Below are positions 30,067 to 38,492 of a DNA stretch of 64,000 nt, piece after piece; the first letter of the stretch is position 1, and each line of letters begins with the position of its first letter. Made by a program: the position numbers and the translations under genes. This DNA is from Haloechinothrix aidingensis (GTDB lineage Bacteria; Actinomycetota; Actinomycetes; Mycobacteriales; Pseudonocardiaceae): NCBI RefSeq assembly GCF_013450155.1, contig NZ_JACCKD010000002.1, forward strand, positions 424,531-488,530, read 5' to 3'. The notes beneath the pieces were generated by a model. The model was not told where the DNA came from and did no database searches. It saw only the letters and a program-made list of their open reading frames with translations.

Positions 30067-32604
30067 ATGTTCAAGGCGACGCTGCGTAGCTTCCTCGCGC
30101 ACAAGGGACGGCTGTTCCTCTCGGTGCTTGCCATCACACTGGCCACCGCATTCGTGGCGGGCACCTTCATGTTCACCGACACGATCACCCGCACGTTCGA
30201 CCGGATCTTCGCCTCGGCCAACCCCGATGTCACCGTCTCACCGGCGGACACGGACGCCGAGGCCGACGCCATCTCGGGACGCACAGCGAGCCTCCCCGCA
30301 GAGACGGTCGGCACGCTGCGTGCACAGGTGCCGGACGCGCAGGAGGTCATGCCCGAGGTGCTGTTGCAGAGCATCACGGTCGTCGACGCGGGCAACGAGA
30401 CGCTCAACCCCGAAGGACCGCCGACCGTCCTCGGCACCTGGTACGAGGCCGACTGGTCACCGCTCGAGCTGACCTCCGGGACGTCCCCGGACGGCGACGA
30501 GGTCATCGTCGACGCCGACACTGCGGAGAACAAGGACGTCGCCGTCGGCGACACGCTGCGGATCATCGCGGGCACCGGTGAGTACCGGGCCAGCGTCTCC
30601 GGAATCGCCTCGTTCTCCACCACCAACCCGGGCGCTGCGTACTTCATGGTCGACCTGCCCACGGCACAGGAGGTCATGGGGCAGGGCGACGCGCTGACCA
30701 ACATCTCCCTGCAGGCCGTCGACGGCGTCAGCAACGAGGAGCTCAAGGAGCAGGTACTCGCCGCCCTCGGTGACGGTTACACCGTGGAGACGCGCGAGGA
30801 AGCAGCGGCCACGCAGTCCGAGGAGATCGGCGAGTTCCTGTCCTTCATCCGGTACGGCATGCTCGGCTTCGCCGGTATCTCGCTGCTGGTCGGCGGGTTC
30901 CTCATCGTCAACACCTTCGGCATGCTGATCGCGCAGCGCACCCGCGAGGTGGGCCTGCTGCGCGCGGTGGGGGCCACCAGCGGCCAGGTCCGCCGGTCCA
31001 TCCTCATCGAGGCTGTCCTGCTCGGCGTCGTCGGCGCCACGCTCGGCCTGGGGGCCGGTGCCGGTATCGCGCTGCTGCTGATCTGGCTCATGTCGACGCT
31101 CGGGATGAACCTCAAGGGCACGGAGCTCGCGTTCACCCCGGCCACGGTCATCGCGGCCTACGCCGTCGGCATCCTCATCACGGTGGTGGCGGCGCTGGTT
31201 CCCGCACGCCGCGCGAGCCGCATCTCGCCGATGGCCGCGCTCACCGAGGCCGCCGCGCCGGCAGCCAGACCGCTGGCGCCTCGTGTGATATCCGGCGTGC
31301 TGCTCGGCGCGGCGGGTACCGCCGGCCTGGGTGCCGCGATACAGGCCGACGGCGCGGCAAGCGGCCTCCTGTTCGGCGCGGGCGTGCTGCTCACACTGCT
31401 GGCCGCGGTGCTGGTCGGTCCCGCACTCGCCAAGGCCGTCGTGCCGGTGCTGAGCTGGCCGTTCATCAAGGCGTTCGGTTCCGTGGGCAGGCTCGGCCAG
31501 CAGAACGTGCTCCGTAACCCGCGCCGCGCCAACGCCACGGCGGCGGCGCTGATGATCGGGCTGGCACTGGCGAGCGGTACGTCGATCTTCGCGTCGTCGA
31601 TGAAGACCTCGTTCTTCGAGCAGATCGACAACGCGCTCGGCGCCGACTTCCAGGTCGGCGGCAGCTTCAACGCCCCGCCACAGCCGTTTCCGGGCTCGGT
31701 GGCCGAGGCGGTTCGCGACGTCGACGGCGTCGAGACCGTGACACGGCAACGTATGGTGCAGGCGACCATGTCCGGCGACCAGGACACGCAGGTGATGCTC
31801 AACGCGGTCGATACGAACTTCGGCGAGGCGATGACCATCGACTATGCCGAGGGTGACGGTGAACAGGCGCTGCGCGGCGGGGAGCTCATCGTGACCGAGG
31901 ACCAGGCGACCGAGCTCGGCGTAGCACCGGGCGATGTCGTGCCGCTCGACTTCGGGTCCGGTGTGACGGCGGAGCTGACCGTCGGTGCGATCTCGCAGGG
32001 CGGTCAGGCCATGAACGCTGTCAGCATCGACACGCTCGAGGACCTGCTGCCGGGCACCCAGGACGTCGCGCTGATGGTCACCATGGCCTCCGGCGCCGAC
32101 GCGACCGCCGTCGAGCAGGCACTCGGCACGGCGCTCGAACCGTACCCGCAGGTGGAGCTGCGCGACCAGACCGAGATCAAGGATGAGGTCGCCGGGCAGG
32201 TGGACTTCCTGCTGTACCTGGTCTGGGGCCTGCTGGCGCTGTCGATCATCATCGCCATTCTCGGCGTGATCAACACCCTTGCCCTGTCCGTCGTGGAGCG
32301 CACCCGCGAGGTCGGGTTGCTTCGCGCGGTGGGCACCACTCGCATCCAGATCCGCCGCATGGTGCGCCTGGAGTCGGTGATGATCGCCGTCTACGGTGCC
32401 ACGCTCGGGCTCGTGCTCGGCCTGGCGTGGGGAGTCGCGGGCCAGCGGCTACTGGCAGGCGAGGGACTGACCGAGCTGACGATCCCGTGGGACACGATCG
32501 CCTACGTACTCGTCGGGGCGGCCGCCGTCGGCCTGGTCGCCGCGATCGGCCCGGCCGTCCGCGCATCGAGGATGAACGTCCTCGGCGCCATCGCGACCGA
32601 GTGA
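30067..32604 (+). CDS. FtsX/MacB-like ABC transporter permease, two FtsX domains
   Basis: 845 residues. One N-terminal transmembrane helix (about residues 15-37) is followed by a MacB-like extracytoplasmic region and a first FtsX domain (three helices, about 255-390). Two helices lie near 400-460 and a second N-terminal-type helix near 480-505. A second extracytoplasmic region and a final FtsX domain (about 715-840) complete it. Both domains have the cytoplasmic loop RTREVGLLRAVG. The partner ATPase is just upstream, and a GC hairpin terminates the pair. Often preceded in actinobacteria by two-component regulators, absent here. Confidence 0.93.
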   Translation: MFKATLRSFLAHKGRLFLSVLAITLATAFVAGTFMFTDTITRTFDRIFASANPDVTVSPADTDAEADAISGRTASLPAETVGTLRAQVPDAQEVMPEVLLQSITVVDAGNETLNPEGPPTVLGTWYEADWSPLELTSGTSPDGDEVIVDADTAENKDVAVGDTLRIIAGTGEYRASVSGIASFSTTNPGAAYFMVDLPTAQEVMGQGDALTNISLQAVDGVSNEELKEQVLAALGDGYTVETREEAAATQSEEIGEFLSFIRYGMLGFAGISLLVGGFLIVNTFGMLIAQRTREVGLLRAVGATSGQVRRSILIEAVLLGVVGATLGLGAGAGIALLLIWLMSTLGMNLKGTELAFTPATVIAAYAVGILITVVAALVPARRASRISPMAALTEAAAPAARPLAPRVISGVLLGAAGTAGLGAAIQADGAASGLLFGAGVLLTLLAAVLVGPALAKAVVPVLSWPFIKAFGSVGRLGQQNVLRNPRRANATAAALMIGLALASGTSIFASSMKTSFFEQIDNALGADFQVGGSFNAPPQPFPGSVAEAVRDVDGVETVTRQRMVQATMSGDQDTQVMLNAVDTNFGEAMTIDYAEGDGEQALRGGELIVTEDQATELGVAPGDVVPLDFGSGVTAELTVGAISQGGQAMNAVSIDTLEDLLPGTQDVALMVTMASGADATAVEQALGTALEPYPQVELRDQTEIKDEVAGQVDFLLYLVWGLLALSIIIAILGVINTLALSVVERTREVGLLRAVGTTRIQIRRMVRLESVMIAVYGATLGLVLGLAWGVAGQRLLAGEGLTELTIPWDTIAYVLVGAAAVGLVAAIGPAVRASRMNVLGAIATE

Positions 32605-32611
32605 ACGGTCA

Positions 32612-32650
32612 CGGCCCGGCCCGGCGACATGGCGTCACCGGGCCGGGCCG
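32612..32650. terminator. Bidirectional terminator between ABC permease and tetR
   Basis: Perfect 13-bp GC stem (32612-32624 with 32638-32650) eight bases after the permease stop; the convergent tetR stop is at 32674. Confidence 0.75.
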
Positions 32651-32673
32651 CCGCCGGCCGCGCACGCCGCGCG

Positions 32674-33309
32674 TCAACCGAGCGCTCCCCCGGCACTCCC
32701 TGCCAGCCCGCTCCAGAGGAGGTCCATCGCCGCGTCGATGGCTTCGCCGCGATCGATGCCGCGACGGACGTGCCGCCATTCGACCGCCCTCGTCAGCGCA
32801 CCGACCAGCATCTCGACGGTCAGCTCGGCACGCATGCTCGACGGGTCGATGCCCGCGCTCGTGAGGTCGTCGGCCAGCAACTCGACGACCGCGTGGTTGC
32901 GCTGCTCGGCGACCTGGCTCCACGCTGCGTCGATCTCGGCGTCGCCGTGCGTGGCGTTGACGAACAGCATCCGCCAGGCATTCGGGTAGCGCTCGGCGAA
33001 GGTGAACACCGTGTCGACCGTGGCGCGCATCCGCTGCTCCGGAGCGCCCTCGCCGGTGATACTCGCCCCGATGTAGCCGAGGAAGGCCGCGCTCTGTTCC
33101 TGTAACGCCGCGAGGAAGAGAGCCTTCTTGGACGGGAAGTAGTCGTAGACGACCGCGCGCGTGACGCCGGAGCGGGCGGCGACGTCGCCCATACCCGAGG
33201 CGCCGTAACCGCCGGAGGCGAACGCGTCGACCGCCGCGCTCACGATGCGCGCTCGCCGCGCGGGAGCGCTCATTCGACGCTGCACACGATCGATCCGATT
33301 CACTTTCAC
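32674..33309 (-). CDS. TetR-family transcriptional regulator
   Basis: 211 residues. N-terminal TetR DNA-binding domain about residues 16-62: AFASGGYGASGMGDVAARSGVTRAVVYDYFPSKKALF with the helix-turn-helix and the Tyr-x-Tyr-Phe hallmark. The C-terminal ligand domain is unremarkable. GTG at 33307-33309; a TAACCT hexamer ends six bases before it, so the transcript could be leaderless. Divergent from the FAD oxidoreductase gene, with two inverted repeats between them. It most likely controls that gene and itself. Confidence 0.9.
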   Translation of the reverse strand: MKVNRIDRVQRRMSAPARRARIVSAAVDAFASGGYGASGMGDVAARSGVTRAVVYDYFPSKKALFLAALQEQSAAFLGYIGASITGEGAPEQRMRATVDTVFTFAERYPNAWRMLFVNATHGDAEIDAAWSQVAEQRNHAVVELLADDLTSAGIDPSSMRAELTVEMLVGALTRAVEWRHVRRGIDRGEAIDAAMDLLWSGLAGSAGGALG

Positions 33310-33341
33310 ATTCGCAGGTTAGCAGTATTACCTCCAGTTCA

Positions 33342-33408
33342 GCGCATTCATATGCGCCATTGACTACCGACACATCTGTTGGTTAAGTTTTGTTGTCATC
33401 ACGACAAC
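33342..33408 (+). promoter_or_regulatory. Promoter and two candidate TetR operators before the FAD oxidoreductase
   Basis: TTGACT (33360-33365), 18-base spacer and TAAGTT (33384-33389) make a good promoter. Inverted repeat GCGCAT-N4-ATGCGC (33342-33357) ends just upstream of the -35. Inverted repeat GTTGTC-N5-GACAAC (33392-33408) covers the start site. Both fit operators of the divergent TetR protein. Confidence 0.6.
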
Positions 33409-33433
33409 TCCTCGGGAAGCGGGGTAAGCACTG

Positions 33434-35233
33434 ATGACGGACACCCGGGCAAGCTCGGTCTCGCGCCGCCGATTCCTCCGCGGCACCGGTGTCGCCGCGG
33501 CTACCGCCGGGCTCACCGCAGGCTCATTGCCCACCGCAGGCGCCGGCCCGGCGTGGCGCGCCAGGCGGTCGGGCGGCAAGTCGGTCGCCGTGCTCGGGGG
33601 CGGCATGGCCGGGCTCGCCGCTGCCCACGAGCTGGTGGAGCGTGGCTTCCGGGTGACCGTGCTCGAGCCGGTCGCGCTCGGCGGCAAGGCGCGCAGCATA
33701 CCCGTGCCGGGCACCGGCGAGGGCGGCAGGAAGGAACTGCCCGGCGAGCACGGCTTCCGGTTCTTCCCCGGCTTTTACCACAACGTTCCGGACACGATGC
33801 GGCGCATCCCGTTTCCCGGTAACGCCAACGGCGTGTGGGACAACCTGGTCGCGGCCACCGAGGGCAAGTACCCGCGAGCCAACGGCCGTGCGGACGCAAC
33901 GATGTTCGGGATGCTGCCCGACCCGGCGGGCGCGCTCACCCCGGACGGGCTGCGGCGGATCCTGGTCGAGGAGATCGTCAAGCAGCAGGGCATCAAGCCG
34001 TGGGAGGCGGAGTTCTTCGCCAACCGGATCGTCGTGTTCCTGACCAGCAGCGACGAGCGCCGGTTCGGACAGTGGGAACACGTCTCCTGGTGGGACTACG
34101 TCCGGGCGGAGCAGTACTCCGATGAGTACCGCAATGTCGTCGCCGAAGGGCTGACCCGCCAGCTCGTCGCCGCCAAGGCCGATGTGGCCAGCACTCGCAC
34201 CATCGGCAACATGGCCGAGGCGTTCATCATGAACATCATGCGCCGAGGCAACGACGGCGAGCTGGACCGCGTCCTCAACGCACCCACCAACGAAGCCTGG
34301 ATCGACCCGTGGGTCCGTCTACTCCGTACCCTCGGGGCCGAGTTCCGGCTCGGTGAGGCCGTGACCGCACTGCACGTCGACAATGGCCAGATCCGTTCCG
34401 TACGGGTGCGCGACGGCGACGGAGACACCGCCGACTTCGAAGCCGACTGGTTCGTGTGCGCGATGCCGGTGGAGCGCGCGAGGAAGCTCTGGTCCCGCGA
34501 CGTGCTGGCGCTCGACTCCAGCCTGGAAGGCACAACGGAGCTGACGACCGAGTGGATGACCGGGATCCAGTACTACCTGCGGGAACGGATCGACTACACG
34601 CACGGGCACATCAGCTTCGTCGACTCGCAATGGGCGATCACCGCGCTCACCCAGGACCAGTTCTGGGAGCACCGGAACTTCCGTGCCGACTACGGTGACG
34701 GCAACGTTGCCGATTGCCTCTCCGTGGACATCTCGGACTGGAACACCCCGGGGATGCTCTTCGGCAAGCCTGCAAGCCGGTGCACCGCCGACGAGATCGC
34801 GCGCGAGACCTGGGCCCAGATGAAGGCACACCTGGAGGACACCGGGGAGTCGTGGCTGCCGGACGAGATCCTGCACTCCTGGTTCCTGGACCCGGCGATC
34901 GTCTGGGATCCGGACCGGCAGCGCAACACCAACGAGACACCCTTGCTGATCAACACCACCAGCTCGTGGGACAAGCGCCCTACCGCGCACACGGGGGTGC
35001 CCAACCTCTTCCTGGCAGGCGACTTCGTACGCACCGACGTCGATCTCGCCACCATGGAATGCGCGAACGAGTCCGGGCGGGCAGCGGTCAACGCCCTGCT
35101 CGACGCGGCGGACTCCAACGCGGAGCGTGTGACGGTGTACGAGCTGTACGACCCGCCGGAGTTCGAAGCCTTCAAGGCCACGGACGCGCAGCTCTACCGC
35201 GCAGGCCTCCCGCACGCCCTCGACCGCCCCTGA
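33434..35233 (+). CDS. Tat-exported FAD-dependent oxidoreductase, phytoene desaturase/HpnE-like
   Basis: 599 residues. A twin-arginine signal (SRRRFLRG followed by an Ala/Gly-rich hydrophobic stretch, about residues 10-42) suggests folded export. Then the dinucleotide-binding motif VAVLGGGMAGLAAAHEL and the GG-doublet region LGGKARS near 78. The C-terminal FAD motif reads NLFLAGDFVRTDVDLATMECANESGR. The fold is that of the flavin amine oxidase/phytoene desaturase superfamily. A squalene- or carotenoid-type substrate is possible but the Tat signal is atypical for those enzymes. No other isoprenoid gene is adjacent. Likely TetR-controlled. Confidence 0.85.
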   Translation: MTDTRASSVSRRRFLRGTGVAAATAGLTAGSLPTAGAGPAWRARRSGGKSVAVLGGGMAGLAAAHELVERGFRVTVLEPVALGGKARSIPVPGTGEGGRKELPGEHGFRFFPGFYHNVPDTMRRIPFPGNANGVWDNLVAATEGKYPRANGRADATMFGMLPDPAGALTPDGLRRILVEEIVKQQGIKPWEAEFFANRIVVFLTSSDERRFGQWEHVSWWDYVRAEQYSDEYRNVVAEGLTRQLVAAKADVASTRTIGNMAEAFIMNIMRRGNDGELDRVLNAPTNEAWIDPWVRLLRTLGAEFRLGEAVTALHVDNGQIRSVRVRDGDGDTADFEADWFVCAMPVERARKLWSRDVLALDSSLEGTTELTTEWMTGIQYYLRERIDYTHGHISFVDSQWAITALTQDQFWEHRNFRADYGDGNVADCLSVDISDWNTPGMLFGKPASRCTADEIARETWAQMKAHLEDTGESWLPDEILHSWFLDPAIVWDPDRQRNTNETPLLINTTSSWDKRPTAHTGVPNLFLAGDFVRTDVDLATMECANESGRAAVNALLDAADSNAERVTVYELYDPPEFEAFKATDAQLYRAGLPHALDRP

Positions 35234-35256
35234 CCGGGCAAGCCACCGTCACCACA

Positions 35257-35281
35257 GCCCGTCGACGCCGTCGCGACGGGC
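35257..35281 (+). terminator. Terminator after the FAD oxidoreductase
   Basis: Perfect 8-bp stem GCCCGTCG/CGACGGGC (35257-35264 with 35274-35281), 24 bases after the stop. Confidence 0.5.
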
Positions 35282-35505
35282 GATCACGAACGCGTCGGAC
35301 ATACCGACCGTCCCGCTTCCACGGCGGCGCGCGGTATGCCGGATGCGGAGCGGACACGCGAGTCCACCGCATCGAAGTCCGCGCTCCCCGGCGGTAGGAT
35401 CGGTAACCACGAAGGGCGGGCCGACCGACCCGGCCCCGGAGGAGCTCGCCCGGACAAGCCGGTACGAACCCGTACGGCGAGAACGGAGAGAGCGAGTCAG
35501 GTTCC

Positions 35506-36582
35506 ATGCCGGACGCGTCACCTGTCGCGTGCGGGCGCGCGCCCCAGCGGATCATCGGTCACAGAGGTGCGGCCGGGTACCGGCCCGAGCAGACCATCGC
35601 CGCCTTCGAGCTCGCCGCGCGGATGGGGGTCGGCTACCTCGAGTGCGACCTGGTCAGTACCGCTGACGGCGTACTGGTCGCCGGCCACGGCGCCACCCTC
35701 AGCCAGACGACCGACGTGACCGAGCGCCCCGAGTTCGCGGACCGGCGGACCACCAGGACGATCGACGGAACGCGGATCGACGACGACTGGTTCGTCGAGG
35801 ATTTCACCATCGACGAGATCAAGACGCTGCGCGTGCGCGAGCCCAGCCCGGCGATCCGCCGGTACAGCACGCTCTACGACGATCGCTACGAGATCGCGAC
35901 ACTGCGGGAGATCATCGACATCACCGCGACACTGTCCGCGACGCTGGGCAGACACATCGGCCTCTACCTGGAGACCAAGCACCCGAGCTACTTCCGGCAG
36001 ATCGGCAAGCCACTCGAGCCCGCCCTCGTCGAAACCCTGGATCAGTACGGGCTCAACGCCCCCGGCTCCGGCGTATACATCCAGTCATTCGAAGTCACCA
36101 ACCTCCTGGAGCTTCGAGAGCAGCTACACCTTCCGCTGGTCCAGCTCACCTGGGTCGCCTCGGCACCGTACGACCGGGTGTCGGCAGGCGACCCGCGCAG
36201 CTACGCGGACATGATGACCCCGGAAGGCCTCGCGGAGATCGCGACGTATGCAGAGGCGATCGGCCCGAGAAAGGACAGCATCATCCCCCGCACCGGCGAC
36301 GACGCACTGGGGCAGCCGACGTCGCTCGTCGCTGACGCGCACGACGTGGGCCTCGCGGTGCACCCGTACACGTTCCGCGCGGAGAACGCCTACCTTCCCC
36401 GCGAGTTCCGGTCCTCGCTGCGGCGCACCGACCTGGGAGATATGGAAAGCGAGATCGAGGTGTTCCTCGCTGCCGGTGTCGACCGCCTGTTCGTCGACCA
36501 CCCCGACATCGCCGCGGACGCGCTCGGCAAGCGGCACGCATCCATGCCGGGAGGATCGGGGGCGAACGGCACGTTCACATGA
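35506..36582 (+). CDS. Glycerophosphodiester phosphodiesterase (GDPD/GlpQ family)
   Basis: 358 residues, TIM-barrel GDPD. N-terminal catalytic motif IIGHRGAAGYRPEQT near residue 17 and the metal-binding LECDLVSTADGVLVAGH near 45 are conserved, as are LYLETKHPSY near 155 and the C-terminal DRLFVDHPD. The second motif His is retained but followed by Gly rather than Asp/Glu. No signal peptide is apparent, so action is probably cytoplasmic unless exported otherwise. Location beside surface-polymer genes suggests glycerophosphodiester turnover or editing (inference). A TAGGAT hexamer at 35396-35401 may be the -10. Confidence 0.88.
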   Translation: MPDASPVACGRAPQRIIGHRGAAGYRPEQTIAAFELAARMGVGYLECDLVSTADGVLVAGHGATLSQTTDVTERPEFADRRTTRTIDGTRIDDDWFVEDFTIDEIKTLRVREPSPAIRRYSTLYDDRYEIATLREIIDITATLSATLGRHIGLYLETKHPSYFRQIGKPLEPALVETLDQYGLNAPGSGVYIQSFEVTNLLELREQLHLPLVQLTWVASAPYDRVSAGDPRSYADMMTPEGLAEIATYAEAIGPRKDSIIPRTGDDALGQPTSLVADAHDVGLAVHPYTFRAENAYLPREFRSSLRRTDLGDMESEIEVFLAAGVDRLFVDHPDIAADALGKRHASMPGGSGANGTFT

Positions 36583-36606
36583 TCTTCACTGCGTCAGGCG
36601 TCTAAT

Positions 36607-36633
36607 ACGGGAGTCACCGTGCCTTTCTCCCGT
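36607..36633 (+). terminator. Weak terminator after the GDPD gene
   Basis: 7-bp stem ACGGGAG/CTCCCGT (36607-36613 with 36627-36633) with a 13-base loop ending in TTT. Confidence 0.35.
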
Positions 36634-36732
36634 TGCAGGGCCGTTCCCTGCCCGGGTATCACCGCGACGGTGGCGAACCGCGCGCCGGACCGGTACAGAA
36701 CTCCGTGGCAACAGCACGAAGAGGACGAATCG

Positions 36733-37536
36733 ATGACCGCAGCCGACTTCGACGCACGCCGCTACTGGGACAAGCGCCTGAAGCGGCGCTGGAGCCTGCA
36801 CGGCGTCGGGATGGTGAAGCTGTCCCATCGCTATAACAGGTGGATGTACCGGGTACGCCGTTTCGTGTTCCGCCGGACGGTGCGCACGTTGCCCGTGGAC
36901 CTGCCCTCGTCGACCGTTGTCGACATCGGATCCGGCACCGGCTTCTACATCGCCCTGTGGCAACGTCTCGGTGCCCGGAGTGTCAACGGAGTCGACATCG
37001 CCGACAGCGCGGTCGCGCGGTTGCGCGAGAAGTTCCCCGATGTACGTTTCGAGCGCGTCGACGTCTCCGACGAACTTCCGTTCCAGGAAGGCGATTTCGA
37101 CGTCGTCTCTGCCTTCGACGTGCTGTTCCACATCGTCGACGACAAACGCTACGAACAGGCGCTTGCCAACATCCACAAGCTACTCGGCCCCGATGGGTGG
37201 TTCGTCTTCTCCGAGCACTTCGTCTCGCGCAAGAAGCTGGGCGCCAAGCACTATGTGAGCCGCTCGCGCGAGGAGATCGACGAGCTGGTCCGGCAGGCTG
37301 GTTTCGACGTCGTCAGCAGGCGGCCCGGCTTCGTGCTCATGGCCCCGCCGTACGGCTCGAACAACCGGTGGCGGTGGCGACTCTGGAACCGCGTCCAGCT
37401 GCCCGTCATGAAGCGGGAACGCTTGGGAGGCGTGCTCGGCGCGGTCATGTTCCCGATCGAGCTACTGCTCACACGCGTGCGGAGGCGGACTCCCAGCATG
37501 GAGATAGTCGTCTGCCGCAAACGACGGGACCAGTGA
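36733..37536 (+). CDS. Class I SAM-dependent methyltransferase
   Basis: 267 residues. SAM-binding motif I VVDIGSGTGFYIA near residue 59, the acidic post-I region GVDIADSAV and motif with FDVVSAFDVLFHIVDD near 115 identify a Rossmann methyltransferase. The basic N-terminus and Arg-rich C-terminal segment (RVRRRTPS) could associate with the membrane. ATG at 36733 with GAGGA eight bases upstream. The substrate is unknown; adjacency to glycosyltransferases suggests a glycan or lipid-linked sugar. Confidence 0.85.
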   Translation: MTAADFDARRYWDKRLKRRWSLHGVGMVKLSHRYNRWMYRVRRFVFRRTVRTLPVDLPSSTVVDIGSGTGFYIALWQRLGARSVNGVDIADSAVARLREKFPDVRFERVDVSDELPFQEGDFDVVSAFDVLFHIVDDKRYEQALANIHKLLGPDGWFVFSEHFVSRKKLGAKHYVSRSREEIDELVRQAGFDVVSRRPGFVLMAPPYGSNNRWRWRLWNRVQLPVMKRERLGGVLGAVMFPIELLLTRVRRRTPSMEIVVCRKRRDQ

Positions 37537-37573
37537 GCGCCGCCCGCCCGTGCGCTGGTGACCCGTCCGTCGA

Positions 37574-37615
37574 CGCCGGCCCGTCCGCCGGTCTCGCGCC
37601 AGGGATGGGCCGGCG
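37574..37615. terminator. Bidirectional hairpin between convergent genes
   Basis: 9-bp perfect stem CGCCGGCCC/GGGCCGGCG (37574-37582 with 37607-37615) lies between the methyltransferase stop (37536) and the minus-strand stop at 37623. Confidence 0.5.
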
Positions 37616-37622
37616 AGTTCGC

Positions 37623-38492
37623 TCAGCCGGCCGTGCGCACGGACCGGTACGGCGCGCCGACCATCTCCGCGAGGGACACGGCGTCGGCACCGACCGCCAG
37701 GACCGTGTACCGTCGCTCGGTTTCCAGGAGCGACGCCAGCCATTCAGCCTGTGCGGTGCGTAAACTCGAGAACTCCGTGGTCGCCGGGTGGTGCCGCTGG
37801 GCACGACCGAACGACCCGTCGGGATCGATCCACACCGACATCCAGCAGCGCCCCGTGGTGTCCAGGTAACGGTGGGTCACCGCGCGGCCGGTGCCCGGGT
37901 GCAGGTCGACGGCGCGTACCAACCTGCCGCGCTCGTCGATCTCGTCGCGCCGCGACGGCATACTGCCGTGCTGGTAATGGTCGACGACCGTGGTACGACC
38001 ACGTTCGGTGACGGTCATGACGGGCCTGCCTGCTCGGTAGTACCCCGTGTCCCACACCCGATCGAGCGCCCCGGGATGCGGTTCGGGCACGCCCGCTGTG
38101 TGGGGCGAGTACCGGGGCGTGGCTCCCCCGCCGTCCGGGGCGGCGTCGCGCCAGAACCGCCGGACCGCGACCCCGGCGGGGGCACCGGCCAGTGCCGCCG
38201 CCGCGGCCGGGTCGTGCGAGTAGTCCATGACGACCAGCTCGGCGGGTGCCCGCAGGCCGGAAGCGAAGTGCACGCACCGGGCGGCTGTGCGCAGTGGTGC
38301 GGTCTCTGCCCCGGCCACCAGTACGTACACCCTGCGCCGCCGCAAGCGCAGCGCCAGCACGAAGCCGCACAGGCGAGCAAGGCCCACCGTCGAGCGTGCC
38401 TGGCCGGCAGCGCGACGCACGACGGGCCGGAGCCTGCGCGCGGCGGGGCGCGCGTAGGGACGCATCCGTTCCAGCAGGCCGGGTGCGCTCAT
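37623..38492 (-). CDS. Companion protein homologous to the N-terminal region of the adjacent glycosyltransferase
   Basis: 289 residues. It aligns with roughly residues 40-270 of the neighbouring glycosyltransferase (38489-40096). Shared features in order: a FWR(E/D)AAP-GGG stretch, an acidic/aromatic repeat with D-GRLVRA-D-P-TG, then a D-G-CW-WI-DG element and RH-P. It stops where the partner's GT-B catalytic domain begins and lacks the EX7E motif. This is the beta-rich DUF1975-like region found in GtfA/TarM-type enzymes. Its ATG overlaps the glycosyltransferase stop in ATGA, so the two are co-translated. A non-catalytic co-activator, like GtfB beside GtfA, is plausible but inferred. Confidence 0.8.
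   Translation of the reverse strand: MSAPGLLERMRPYARPAARRLRPVVRRAAGQARSTVGLARLCGFVLALRLRRRRVYVLVAGAETAPLRTAARCVHFASGLRAPAELVVMDYSHDPAAAAALAGAPAGVAVRRFWRDAAPDGGGATPRYSPHTAGVPEPHPGALDRVWDTGYYRAGRPVMTVTERGRTTVVDHYQHGSMPSRRDEIDERGRLVRAVDLHPGTGRAVTHRYLDTTGRCWMSVWIDPDGSFGRAQRHHPATTEFSSLRTAQAEWLASLLETERRYTVLAVGADAVSLAEMVGAPYRSVRTAG

Noticed and set aside
35234-35505. Extra gene in the gap before the GDPD gene
   Set aside because: Short frames on both strands are shadow-like; a terminator and a possible TAGGAT -10 explain the gap.
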